Source of the DNA: Monomorium pharaonis
Lineage: Eukaryota; Arthropoda; Insecta; Hymenoptera; Formicidae
Direction: 5' to 3'
Length of the DNA: 64,000 bases
NCBI RefSeq assembly: GCF_013373865.1
Contig: NC_050470.1
Span: 12,574,183-12,638,182 of the forward strand
Shown piece after piece: positions 55,081 to 64,000 of the stretch (position 1 is its first letter; every line of letters starts with the position of its first letter). Both the position numbers and the translations under genes were made by a program. The notes below the pieces were generated by a model. It was given only the letters and a program-made list of their open reading frames with translations, was not told the origin of the DNA and did not search any database.

Positions 55081-55911
55081 ATGATTAATATGTAAACTGC
55101 TTGTAGCGAAATAATATTCATAATGAGTACGACGTAGTCAAATTATTAAATGAAATATGCACTCAGAAAAAAAGTAACGAAGTACTTAAAAAGTAACGAA
55201 AGGATATTACCGATTCCTTTAATCGGAAAAAAACCGATGAAAAATAACCAATCGAAAAGTTCCGATTAGAAAATACCCGTTTGTTATTTATTAAACGGAT
55301 AGTGCGATTTTGTAAATTATAGACATATTAATTATATGTTATAGAAAATCAACAAATATTTAAGTATGTCTTGTTCGGAGATTTTTTCTCTAAAAAGGTC
55401 CCCCCCTCCCTTCCACTAAGATAGGTGAAATGCCACTAGTCTTGAAATTGGAAAATAACTTAAAAAATGTATTACCCAGCAAACATGGTGACGTTGAAAA
55501 GTCGTACTGTTTACGTCATGAGTTACGTCATTAATGACCAAGAAAAAACGTCATTAAGACAAATAAATGACGTTGAAATGTCACATCCCAAAGACGTTAT
55601 TTTACTTTGTCTTAAAAACGTCACTTTTATACCCAAAAAAGACGTCATTATTACGTTATATTGACGTATAATATACGTTGCAGGATAAAATACAGTACTT
55701 GCGTATAATACGCTGGTATGTACAGTAAATTGTATAAGTTGCTTTAGAACAAAATAGTTTGATATATTTATTATTTTTATTATTAATAGCAAGATAAACA
55801 ATGTTTATACAAAATAATTATAAACTCTTACAAACATGACAGATACATATTTTGTTTTATTATATTAATATTTGTTACACATATTATATATATATCTCTC
55901 TTTATAACATA

Positions 55912-58014
55912 TTATTCATATATTGTGTGTAAGAGTGGATACGATACATATTTATTTTGAAAAGGATAAACAAAACATTTTAATTCTACATCTGATAGTT
56001 TCCAACATTCCAAGTTGTCAGATAATTTGTTAATAACAAAAATTTTTAATATTTTAGAATCAAAAGGATAACTATAAAGAGATTCATATCTGAAAAACTT
56101 TTTGCCTATTATAAGGACTGAATCATCACTTTTTAAGATATTATGTATTTCTATAACGTGAGTGCCAATCATACAGTAACAGTTTGCTTTTGAGTAATTA
56201 AAAATAGTTAAAATAAAATCATTACAATACACTTTTTTAAACTGTTTGTAGGATAACGTTGTTGAAATTGTTGGACCCAGACAATGCTCTATTAAACATG
56301 TGAAACAATCAAATTTGAATAAAGAATTTGTTTCATTTTGTTCTGAAAACAAATTAATTTGTTCTAATTTGTTACAAACCTGGATTAATGGATCTTTTGT
56401 ACTCTTAACGAGACGATGCAAATATCCTAAATAATTTTCAAAAGTAAAAACTGCAAAATTGTCAAGTTTTCCAAATCTCGCTACATCTTCAGGTAAATGA
56501 ATTAAGCAATGGACGTTGTAAATAAGAAATTCTGCATTGTATATATGTTCACTATGTTGAACAAATGTTTTTAAAAGTACAGAAGCCATTTGATATCCTA
56601 ATGTTTCTAAATGTCTATCAGAACATAAAATAACTATAGCCGAATGTAAGAGCATAAAGTGTTCGTAAATGGAAAGATCTATAATTTCTTTGAGAATAGC
56701 TGGACCTATGTATAGAAGGAAAGTTCTAAATTCCGTTGCTTTAAAACGAGCTAATTTGGATAAAGATCGTGGTTTTCGATTAATTTCGCTAGGGATGTAA
56801 TTCCTTAAAGAAGTTATTTTGTCTGACAAACATTTAACTGAGTAAGATGATAATCGAACTTTGCAATTGCCATGAATCCAGGAATTTAATAACTTTCGAG
56901 TTACACCTAAACATACATTGTGCATGTAATCAATAGGAAATAAAGTAACAAGTCCGATATTTAATTTTAATAACGGAGAAATACCAGTGTGATGATCCTC
57001 GTCATCTTGGAAACAAAACGATTCGTCTGTTCGTAATGGCATATCAATATTTCGCAATATAACTCTGCCGTTGACGTATTCTCCTGGTTCAGTACATTTT
57101 TCACAACATGAATATCCTTGATGCAATTTAATACATTTTAAAAATGCACGAGCTGGCGCATCGCATACAAATGCATGTACTAAAATAGTGTAATGTCTTT
57201 CAAAAATTAGAAGACCATTCTTTAATAATGATAATAATTCGTTTACAAAATCATGTAAAAATTTTGACAATGGCCGAGGTTTTGATGTCCCGCAAAAGAT
57301 TCCAATTGGAAATGGTTTCTCGGTTTTTGAATTCTGAATTAAAGCCAAAATTGGCCACAATTGTGTATTGCAACTTTTAAACAAGGGCAATCCATCAATA
57401 TTAAACGTTAACTTTATGCTATTATAATCTAAAAGTTGCGAACCAAGCCTTATTATGGAATTCGCAATACCAAAATAAATAAATCGTCCTGTTTCTAATT
57501 CTTGAATATGGAAATGTGACGAAGATTTTAAAAGTGTCCTTGCATCAAGAAGCAATTTAGGATGGAAACAACGTAATGAATGAAGCAAAGATGTAAGAGA
57601 GCATTGTGGTATACTTGGATTTGATGTAGCCCAACTTCTTAAGCAATCTACGATAGAGCTTTTTGTCTCGTTATAAAATGTTAATTTTTTAGTTGTATTT
57701 GTTTCACTACAAATGTTTTCAGAAAGTATTTTAGTAGATTTAATATTTATCATAGAATTTTCATTTATAGTTTGATTGTTAGAAATTAATATTTCATTTA
57801 AAACTTCCAAATCAATATTGTTTTCAAAACAAGAATTGTCTTCATTCGATAATATGTTTACAGGTGAATTGGATAATTCGATATTATGACATCTTTCTTT
57901 GTTTAAAAAAGTAAATATTGAATGCCTTGAGTCTACAATATCTTTAGTAACTCTACGATAAAATTGACGTTTTCCTACAAACAGTTTCATTTTTCTTTTT
58001 CTTATAGCAGCCAT
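55912..58014 (-). CDS. transposase-like protein of the CCCAG element, 700 residues
   Basis: Uninterrupted. ATG at 58012-58014. Basic N-terminus (MAAIRKRKMKLFVGKRQFYR). Motifs: KLTFNIDGLPLFKSCNTQLW near 203 (first Asp), FVCDAPARAFLKC near 283, a CCEKCTEPG zinc knuckle near 303, PIDYMHNVCLGVTRKLLNSW near 363, and YNVHCLIHLPEDVARFG ... FENYLG near 505-535, a DUF4218-like region. This motif order is that of tnp2/Plavaka-type transposases in the wider CACTA group, abundant in ants, hydra and fungi. It should cut and join the element ends in the nucleus. It lies 162 nt after the DUF4806 gene on the same strand. The copy appears intact and could be active. Confidence 0.8.
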   Translation of the reverse strand: MAAIRKRKMKLFVGKRQFYRRVTKDIVDSRHSIFTFLNKERCHNIELSNSPVNILSNEDNSCFENNIDLEVLNEILISNNQTINENSMINIKSTKILSENICSETNTTKKLTFYNETKSSIVDCLRSWATSNPSIPQCSLTSLLHSLRCFHPKLLLDARTLLKSSSHFHIQELETGRFIYFGIANSIIRLGSQLLDYNSIKLTFNIDGLPLFKSCNTQLWPILALIQNSKTEKPFPIGIFCGTSKPRPLSKFLHDFVNELLSLLKNGLLIFERHYTILVHAFVCDAPARAFLKCIKLHQGYSCCEKCTEPGEYVNGRVILRNIDMPLRTDESFCFQDDEDHHTGISPLLKLNIGLVTLFPIDYMHNVCLGVTRKLLNSWIHGNCKVRLSSYSVKCLSDKITSLRNYIPSEINRKPRSLSKLARFKATEFRTFLLYIGPAILKEIIDLSIYEHFMLLHSAIVILCSDRHLETLGYQMASVLLKTFVQHSEHIYNAEFLIYNVHCLIHLPEDVARFGKLDNFAVFTFENYLGYLHRLVKSTKDPLIQVCNKLEQINLFSEQNETNSLFKFDCFTCLIEHCLGPTISTTLSYKQFKKVYCNDFILTIFNYSKANCYCMIGTHVIEIHNILKSDDSVLIIGKKFFRYESLYSYPFDSKILKIFVINKLSDNLECWKLSDVELKCFVYPFQNKYVSYPLLHTIYE

Positions 58015-59350
58015 ATTATTGCAATTTGTATTTTATTACAAAAGAAAAAAAAATATGCGTAATAATAAAATAATAGTTAATAAAACTTAATACTAATTGT
58101 CTTTGGTAAAATTAGTGGCAGTTTTCTCTACAGTTACGAATAAATAGTTATTACTTTGTAATGTATAAAAAAACTTTTACTTACTCTTATTTGCTTTAAT
58201 AGAAAAGCGTTGCGGAGCATGTTTTAGCCATATTTTTATGCTGTCTTCTACTTCGTGTTGTGTAGTATTGGGTAGAGCTTTTTGAACAGACGTTATCACT
58301 ACATTATTAAGCTTCAAATTTGCAAAAGACTTTTTATTGTTTCGCTTTCCAAAGAAGCTGTAAGATGATGCTATTGTATCCGAAAGAAGACGACAAAGTA
58401 TTTTGTTCGTTATCGATGTTATATCTCCACGGCTTCCATTGTTGACAAATAAGATCCCTAAAAAATTTCAAAAATAACAAAACAAATGTTTATTTAATAT
58501 AAATTATTTTTTATTTTTTACACACAAATTTACCAGATTAAAAATATTTTCTTCTTTTTCAAGATATTCTTCCAACTTTATAATATCTTCTAATGTTGTC
58601 ATTGGTAGAGTACAAGGCAATTGTAATTTTTCATTTGATTTAGATGTTGTTACAATAGAGTTGTTAGTCTCCTTTATAATTTGCAATATTTGATCATTTT
58701 GATTGTAGATATCTGCATTCTGTCGTTTTAGAAATGCAAGCGTCGCATAAATATCACGTAGAGTTCTGTTGTCTATTTGTGATTCCACATTTTCAGTATT
58801 CGTAGCAGACAGAAAATTTTTTTCTGTCAATGTATGTTTACGAGTTGGTTGTACAAGATGATTCGTTGTTACAAGTATATCATCTGTTTTTGCTGTACTC
58901 GCATTTAGTACTTTATCTAAAATCGTTAAATGTTGTGAAAATAATACATATATAGAAAATACTTGAACTAAAATAATACAAAATAATAGTACTATTACCT
59001 TCTATAATGGATGGACCTTCAACACAGATTGGAAAACTTTTATCTAGTCTAGGAGGAGCTTTCAGTTTAGATAATACTGGTATATTTTCTTCACCCGATG
59101 AGTCGCTGGTTATATACTTTAATGGCTTATTTCGCTGTCTTTTATTAGTAACATTTGAAATTGATTGTTCTGATTCTGACGCTACATCTGATAAATACTG
59201 ACACAGTTTTAATTTCTTTTGAGCTTTTTTAAAATCATCTACAGACAAAGTACAAATTTATGTGTGTAAATTCATATTTATATTTAAAATATATTGATAA
59301 ATTTATATGTATGAAATTAATTAATATATACATCATACAATAAATATATG

Positions 59351-59538
59351 CACCAAGAAAAAAGTAATTGATTCAACAAAATGTTACGTTGCGGAGCTGC
59401 CAACAAAAAATATATTCAATACAATAATATATGCTATTGCAATATCAACATCATAATTCAATCAAGTTATACTTGCATTAACAGCAAATATTATTATATT
59501 AAGAATATCTTGTTAAATCAATTACTTTTTACTTAGTG
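59351..59538. mobile_element. 188-bp CACTA-like MITE
   Basis: CACCAAGAAAAAAGTAATTG at the left and CAATTACTTTTTACTTAGTG at the right are inverted repeats, extending through GATTCAACAA. Lies in an intron of the DUF4806 gene. The ends recall the CACTNAG termini at 37943 and 55154. Confidence 0.7.
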
Positions 59539-59648
59539 TAGAAATATATATTTAAAACAAATTAAAATTAATATTTGATTTTCCAATTTACTTTTAAAAG
59601 ATTTATATGAAAAGTACAAGTTATTACAGTATAAATAAATAATAGCTG

Positions 59649-61218
59649 CCCAGATAGCACAGGACGTCCTCAGGATCATCCTTAATATGTCCCGGGATGT
59701 CCTGGGATCTTGTCAGGATATAATAGTTGTATTATTGTAAATATTTTATGTATAAATTTGACTTTTAAAGTAAGTTTAGAATGTTAAATTCTGTAATAGT
59801 ATTAATATAAATTGAAATTTTACTCATGTTTTGAGGACATCCTTGGGATGTCCTGAGGATATATGTATTCTAGCTGAAAACGTTATTTTTAAAATATTGT
59901 ATAAAGAGTTTCATTAGCTACAAAATGTCTGAAAATAAACTAAATATAATGACTGTATAAATACCAAACATTTTAGATAGCCCAGAATGTTCTAAGAATA
60001 TGATATTCTGAAAGTCCTCAAGACATCCTAAAACAATCCTCAGGACATTCTAAAACAATTCTCAGGACATCCCAAGACAGTCCTTAGGACGTCCTAAGAG
60101 AGTCCTCAGGACATCCTACGAAAGTCCTCAGGACATCCTAAAATAGTATTCAGGGACATCCTGGACGTATAGTAATTTTTGAAAAAGACAGGTAAATTAA
60201 TATAGCAAGTGAGAAATCTTTGAATATCGTACGTATTTCTAGAATGTATTGCAAAATCAAATGTGTAAAAATGTTGACTTCAAAGTCAGATTGAATGTCT
60301 ACATTTATTGAAACAATATGGCATATTAGCAATACTAAAAAATTATAAAAGATGACATTAAATAATTTTTTTATTTTATTTTATACAAACAGCGCAAAAG
60401 TTTTTTAAATAAGTTATTCCACATGCTATTTCGCGCGCATATGTAAAAATGATTTTAAAAAACTTTAAAACTTTATATTTATTTATAAAAATATAAGTTA
60501 ACTATATATGTTTTATCCTTCTGACAACATCTACTGTAATGATCTATAACAAATATGTATGCATAAACAAGAAATACTCATGGATCATCACGAAGCGTTA
60601 GGAAGCGTATGGTCTTCGAAGTCAAGCATCGTCGGCGATGGTTGATACTTGGATGGGTGACCGTTTTCTCGGGTACAGAGATTAAACATGCTTTAACAGG
60701 TACAACTGTCGCTGAAACATGTATAGTCTCTTCTTCCTCTTACAAAATTATCGTACAGATAATTTAAACTTTTAATTTTTTGTTAAAGTTTTTTTTCAAT
60801 TCTCAAAAACTGTTAAAAATACTTAGAAATATTTAAAAAATTTTCTAAATTAATTGGAATTTTTTATTTTTTAAATTTTTTTGAGAAACGTTTCAATTCT
60901 TATAAAAAATCGATACATTTATCAAAAATCCTAAAAAAAAAATTTTTTTAATCTGACAAAAAGTGGTCATTGTTTGCTATTCCTGAGGATGTCCTGAGGA
61001 AATCCTATGGTATCCTCAGAACATCCGATGGACTGTCCTCAGGATGTCCGATGGACTGTCCTCAGGATGTCCTGAGGACTAAAAAGTGGCGCTCGTTTGC
61101 TATTCCTCAGGATGTCCTGAAGACGTCCCGGGATAAAATCAGGACGTCCTCAGGATATCCACAAAGTCCGTCCTGGACGTCCTGAGGACGTTCTAAGGAC
61201 GTCCGTGTGCTATCTGGG
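59649..61218. mobile_element. CCCAGATAGCACAGG TIR element with GGACGTCCTCAGGA words
   Basis: Ends CCCAGATAGCACAGGACGTC and GACGTCCGTGTGCTATCTGGG; TG flanks each side (59647-59648, 61219-61220). Both ends contain dozens of overlapping AGGACATCCTNAGGA palindromic words (59660-60170, 60975-61205). The middle carries a 5S-rRNA-like segment at about 60615-60690. Frames in the word arrays are artefacts. Sits in an intron of the DUF4806 gene. Confidence 0.82.
60615..60690 (+). ncRNA. 5S-rRNA-derived segment
   Basis: TCGAAGTCAAGCATCGTCGG (60615-60634) corresponds to the GAAGTTAAGCAGCGTCG box A region of 5S rRNA, and GATACTTGGATGGGTGACCG (60644-60663) to its GTACTTGGATGGGTGACCG box C region, with correct spacing; a GGGTACAG end follows. 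The 5' third of 5S rRNA is poorly preserved. It may be the promoter of a 5S-derived SINE or a degenerate 5S pseudogene captured by the TIR element. Confidence 0.75.
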
Positions 61219-61477
61219 TGGTATCATGCATTGTTACGTTAAATTAGGTTAAGTTACTTTACTTACCAGTCTCAAAATAACTTTTTGTTATTTGACATAA
61301 TGACCATTCATCAGTTGGCATCGCTCCTTGTTTCAACAATTTTTCATACCTGCTTGTGATTTTACAGGTGGCCAATAAACTTCTTTTTTTTCAGGAGTAA
61401 ACCAGCGAACGCTTACAATCCCTACTTCGGTCTTATCATTTGCCAAATCTTTGCTTGCAAACTCTACGCCGATAAAG

Positions 61478-62523
61478 CCCAGATAGCACAAGGACATCCA
61501 TTGTATGTCCAATGGATATCCGCTTCTGGACATTTGGACGTCCATTAAGAGTCCAAATAAGGTCCGTCGGATATTCGATGGACGTCCATAGGATATACGT
61601 TTGGCACAACTTTGTACGTTCATAGAAAGTCCTTTAATGGACGTCCATGGGATATACGTTTGTCACAATTTCGGACATTCATAGAAAGTCCGAAATAAAC
61701 CAAATTTTGAACCTATTATGATTTGATTATTTCTTTTGGGCCTTTTTCAATTAAAGGGCTTGCAGCAATAGTGGGTTAATCCACATTTTGTAAAAATTAT
61801 CGACATAAAGCATGGACTGTGCATTTCCTGTAACAAGCTCTTGAAAAGTGTCCCGCAGAAAGACAAAGAGGAGACATGGTCCGGATCAATTTCTTTTTTT
61901 GTCTAGCGCCCATTATGCTACTGGTTAGACAGAGACAGCGCTTGACCCAGACCAATTGCTATGTCCCTCTTTTGGTCGGAAAAAGAAACGGGGAAAAAAA
62001 AACAAAAAAAGAAAAAGAAAGAAAAAGAAACGATAATAAAAAAGAAAAAGAAACGAAAAAAAAACAAAACGATAAAAAACGAAAAAGAAACAATAATGTA
62101 TTATAACAAACATTTTAAAAAATACCAATAATTGAGTGTTAATAATAAATAAAAAAATAATAAGTATTATTTTATATTATTTCATATTATATCTAAAAGT
62201 AGAACAATTAATATAAACCTTTTGAAAAATAAAAACAATGTAATTTATTATTATTTATAAATTAATGTTAATTAGAACTATGTAAATAATATATATATAA
62301 TTTACAATATTTTTTTTAGATTATATAATAAAAATTAAGATAAATTATATAAAAGTAAGATGCAAGTGCGGACATAAATCAGATATCCAGCATAAGACGT
62401 TCTGAATAGAACATTTTAATTCAAATAATGGACATCTTATAAATGTCCATTTTATGTCCATGGACATGTGGACCTGAATTGGACTTAAAATGGACGTCCT
62501 TGGAATATCCAGTGCTATTTGGG
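61478..62523. mobile_element. CCCAGATAGCACAAGG TIR element with GGACGTCCATTGGATATCC words
   Basis: Ends CCCAGATAGCACAAGGACAT and TCCAGTGCTATTTGGG, flanked by AAG (61475-61477, 62524-62526). Subterminal words are GGACGTCCAT and GGATATCC, different from the AGGACATCCTNAGG word of the neighbour at 59649. The centre is AT-rich with a GAAAAAGAAA run (61980-62095). No gene. Confidence 0.83.
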
Positions 62524-62684
62524 AAGCCATGCTTTTAATGCAGTACAAAAAACGTATTAATGTCTTTTGGGGCATATAAGTACACATAATACAGTAAAAA
62601 TTACTTACTTTAACTTTTTCAAACACACAAAATACACACTGCCCTGTATGATTAATAATTATTATAACCTATAAAAGACTCCGA

Positions 62685-62796
62685 GCGCAATTTTGCAATG
62701 CGCGATGCGCGATATCCAATTCGAGCTCTGTTCTTCGAATAAACAATTCTCATTGGATATTGCGCGTCGCGCCGGTCGCGCGTCGTAAAATTGTGC
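62685..62796. repeat. GCGC-rich hairpin upstream of the DUF4806 gene
   Basis: GCGCAATTTTGCAATGCGCG ... GATATCCAAT faces ATTGGATATTGCGCGTCGCG ... AAAATTGTGC: arms of about 45 bp around TCGAGCTCTGTTCTTCGAAT. It is a small MITE or a hairpin in the transposon's 5' region. Confidence 0.6.
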
Positions 62797-63120
62797 TGGT
62801 TTTCTAAAGCGCGTGCGCACGGAGTGTTGACGGTTTTAATGTATGAAAAAATAAATACATAACCAATAATATATATAAAAAAGAGATGTCTCTTGATATC
62901 AAACGTCTATTAATTACAAATATATTACATTAAAATACCATTGTATAAATTACGTCACAAATGACATGTATAAAACGACAAATAGACGTGACGTTTAAGA
63001 CGTTATTAAGACGTATTTAAAATCACATAATAAAAACGTATATCTTAGGTCATTCGACATCATTGGTCACAAAAATACGTATTTTCTACGTCTTTGATAC
63101 GTTATCATGTTTGCTGGGTA

Positions 63121-63579
63121 GTGATGCTAAAAAAAATTTTTGTGATATTGATTAGCCTCCCTTTATTCTTCCCCCTTCTCACACTTTCCAGAAACCAATT
63201 TTTTTAAATTCTTTTTTTCTCAAAAACTTTAAATTTGAAAATTCTGAACAAAATTTGTTGTGCATAGGGTATAACTAATAGTTTTTCCGTGAATTTTGGT
63301 TATATTCTAGGATCACCAACTCTAACCTTAAAAAATGTGTTTAAATTTTAAAACACTGTAACTTCTAAATGCAGTTTGTTGCAGGCACGAATCTACATAC
63401 AGAATGCGTATCTCAGAAATGCTCATTTCACATATTTTTTTCAAATTTTTAAAAGTGGTGGATCAAGTTCCAACTTGCAAAAAATTACTTTTTTGGTACC
63501 TTTTGCCATTTTAACACTATTATGAGAATTTTTTAAATTTTATTATTTGTACAGAAAATTATTTATTTCAATATACTAC
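63121..63579. other. AT-rich flank, nothing recognised
   Basis: No frame or repeat supported. Confidence 0.45.
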
Positions 63580-64000
63580 CCCAGTGACAAATGAGTCATT
63601 GATTCGACGTCGATTTGACGTCGAAATTGTTCATCGAAAACTGATCGAAATACTCATCGATTTCGATTCGATTATGGTCACGATTTCGATGACTTTTTCG
63701 ATGATTGTCGATGACTTTTCGATTAAATTTCGTTGACTTTTTGATCAAATTTCGATGGCCTGTCGATAAAATTTCGACGACTTTTCGATAAAATTTCGAT
63801 GATGTCGATTACATTTCGATGACCTGTCGATAAAATTTCGATGAATTTTCGACAAAATTTTGAGGATTTTTCCATAAAATAGTATTTGTAACGAAACATA
63901 GAAAATGCAGGTTTATATAACGAAATCCGAGTCAAAATTTTAGATCTACTTTCGACCTGAATTTTCTCACATCTCTCAAATTCTAGAGAATCAATATAAG
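63580..64000. mobile_element. CCCAGTGACAAATG element, left end; TTTCGATAAAATTTCGATGA words
   Basis: Starts CCCAGTGACAAATGAGTC followed at once by dense TCGATTTCGA and GACTTTTCGATAAAATTTCG words up to about 63860, the same layout as the other CCCAG-ended elements. The right end would be beyond the window, so the boundary rests on the left terminus only. Confidence 0.5.

Larger units (their letters stand above)
58177..62640 (-). pseudogene. DUF4806-domain protein, helper gene of the CCCAG element, split by a nested element
   Basis: Minus-strand exons: a first exon ending near 62605 (donor GTAAGT; start unclear), about 61474-61267, 59238-58999, 58916-58534 and 58457-58177 (TAA). The second has VGIVSVRWFTPEKKEVYWPP, the usual N-terminal domain of these insect proteins, then a frame slip at about 61347 before TDEWSLCQITKSYFET. 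Next come KKAQKKLKLCQYLSD and a Lys/Ser-rich acidic linker. The last two exons form DUF4806: TTLEDIIKLEEYLEKEENIF, then GDITSITNKILCRLLSD, SYSFFGKRNNKKSFANLKL and VEDSIKIWLKHAPQR. The domain's function is unknown. The TIR element 61478-62523 landed at the 5' edge of exon 2, so normal splicing there is doubtful. Confidence 0.72.
55475..63118 (-). mobile_element. CCCAGCAAACATG-ended two-gene DNA transposon, 7.6 kb
   Basis: Ends CCCAGCAAACATG and CATGTTTGCTGGG are inverted repeats with TA next to each (55473-55474, 63119-63120). Both subterminal zones (55488-55680, 62950-63105) are studded with ACGTC/GACGT words. Inside, on the minus strand, are a multi-exon DUF4806 gene and a single-exon transposase. 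Three smaller elements are nested (59351, 59649, 61478). Without them the element is about 4.8 kb. Confidence 0.78.

Noticed and set aside
61876..62106. Lys-rich 76-codon frame
   Set aside because: Produced by a GAAAAAGAAA run inside the TIR element; no domain.
1..64000. tRNA genes
   Set aside because: I saw no cloverleaf with paired box A and box B; a scan by eye is not exhaustive.

Overview
This is a eukaryotic, AT-rich and very transposon-dense window. Three things point to an insect nuclear genome: spliced genes with GT/AG introns, the end of an animal neurotransmitter-transporter gene, and insect-type transposon families (DIRS, PIF/Harbinger with a MADF partner, errantivirus-like gypsy, mariner relics, DUF4806). 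A hymenopteran such as an ant is my guess from the mix of families; nothing here proves the species. Almost everything except two short host-like exon sets (4187-4532 and 22563-22713) is mobile DNA or its debris. One 500-base run of N (33191-33690) is an assembly gap.

Layout. 1-9.9 kb: the arm of a GTGTCC minisatellite element, a long-TIR Tc1/mariner-type MITE, a palindromic mariner relic, the last two exons of an SLC6 transporter, and two inverted copies of an unknown dispersed repeat. 10-15 kb: a THAP-domain pseudogene split by a solo LTR, a second GTGTCC foldback, and a CCCATACAGCAC TIR element. 15.2-20.7 kb: a decayed transposase gene split by a Harbinger element (MADF gene plus internally deleted transposase), which is itself split by a solo LTR. 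20.7-23.2 kb: a second solo LTR, a hairpin MITE, a coding exon and a foldback. 23.3-28.8 kb: a DIRS tyrosine-recombinase retrotransposon whose recombinase is cut by a third GTGTCC foldback with 8-bp target duplications. 29.6-33.2 kb: a decayed APE-type LINE. 33.7-35.4 kb: an ORF1-only LINE derivative. 36-37.6 kb: a decayed HARBI1-like gene.

37.9-54.5 kb is the centrepiece: a CACTG-ended DNA transposon with two tandem genes on the minus strand, a multi-exon SAM-domain protein followed 28 nt later by a zinc-finger transposase. The transposase gene is interrupted by a CCCAGACAGCAC element, which in turn carries a young gypsy/errantivirus-like element with LTRs that look identical. 55.5-63.1 kb is a second autonomous-looking transposon (CCCAGCAAACATG ends) with the same layout: a multi-exon DUF4806 protein followed by a transposase. 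Three smaller TIR elements sit in its introns and exons, one of them carrying a 5S-rRNA-derived segment. A further CCCAG element starts at 63580 and runs off the window.

How the pieces may work together (inference): the two autonomous transposons each pair a helper or adaptor protein with a transposase, and the CCCAG-ended elements without genes look like their passengers. Each passenger is filled with its own self-complementary short word.
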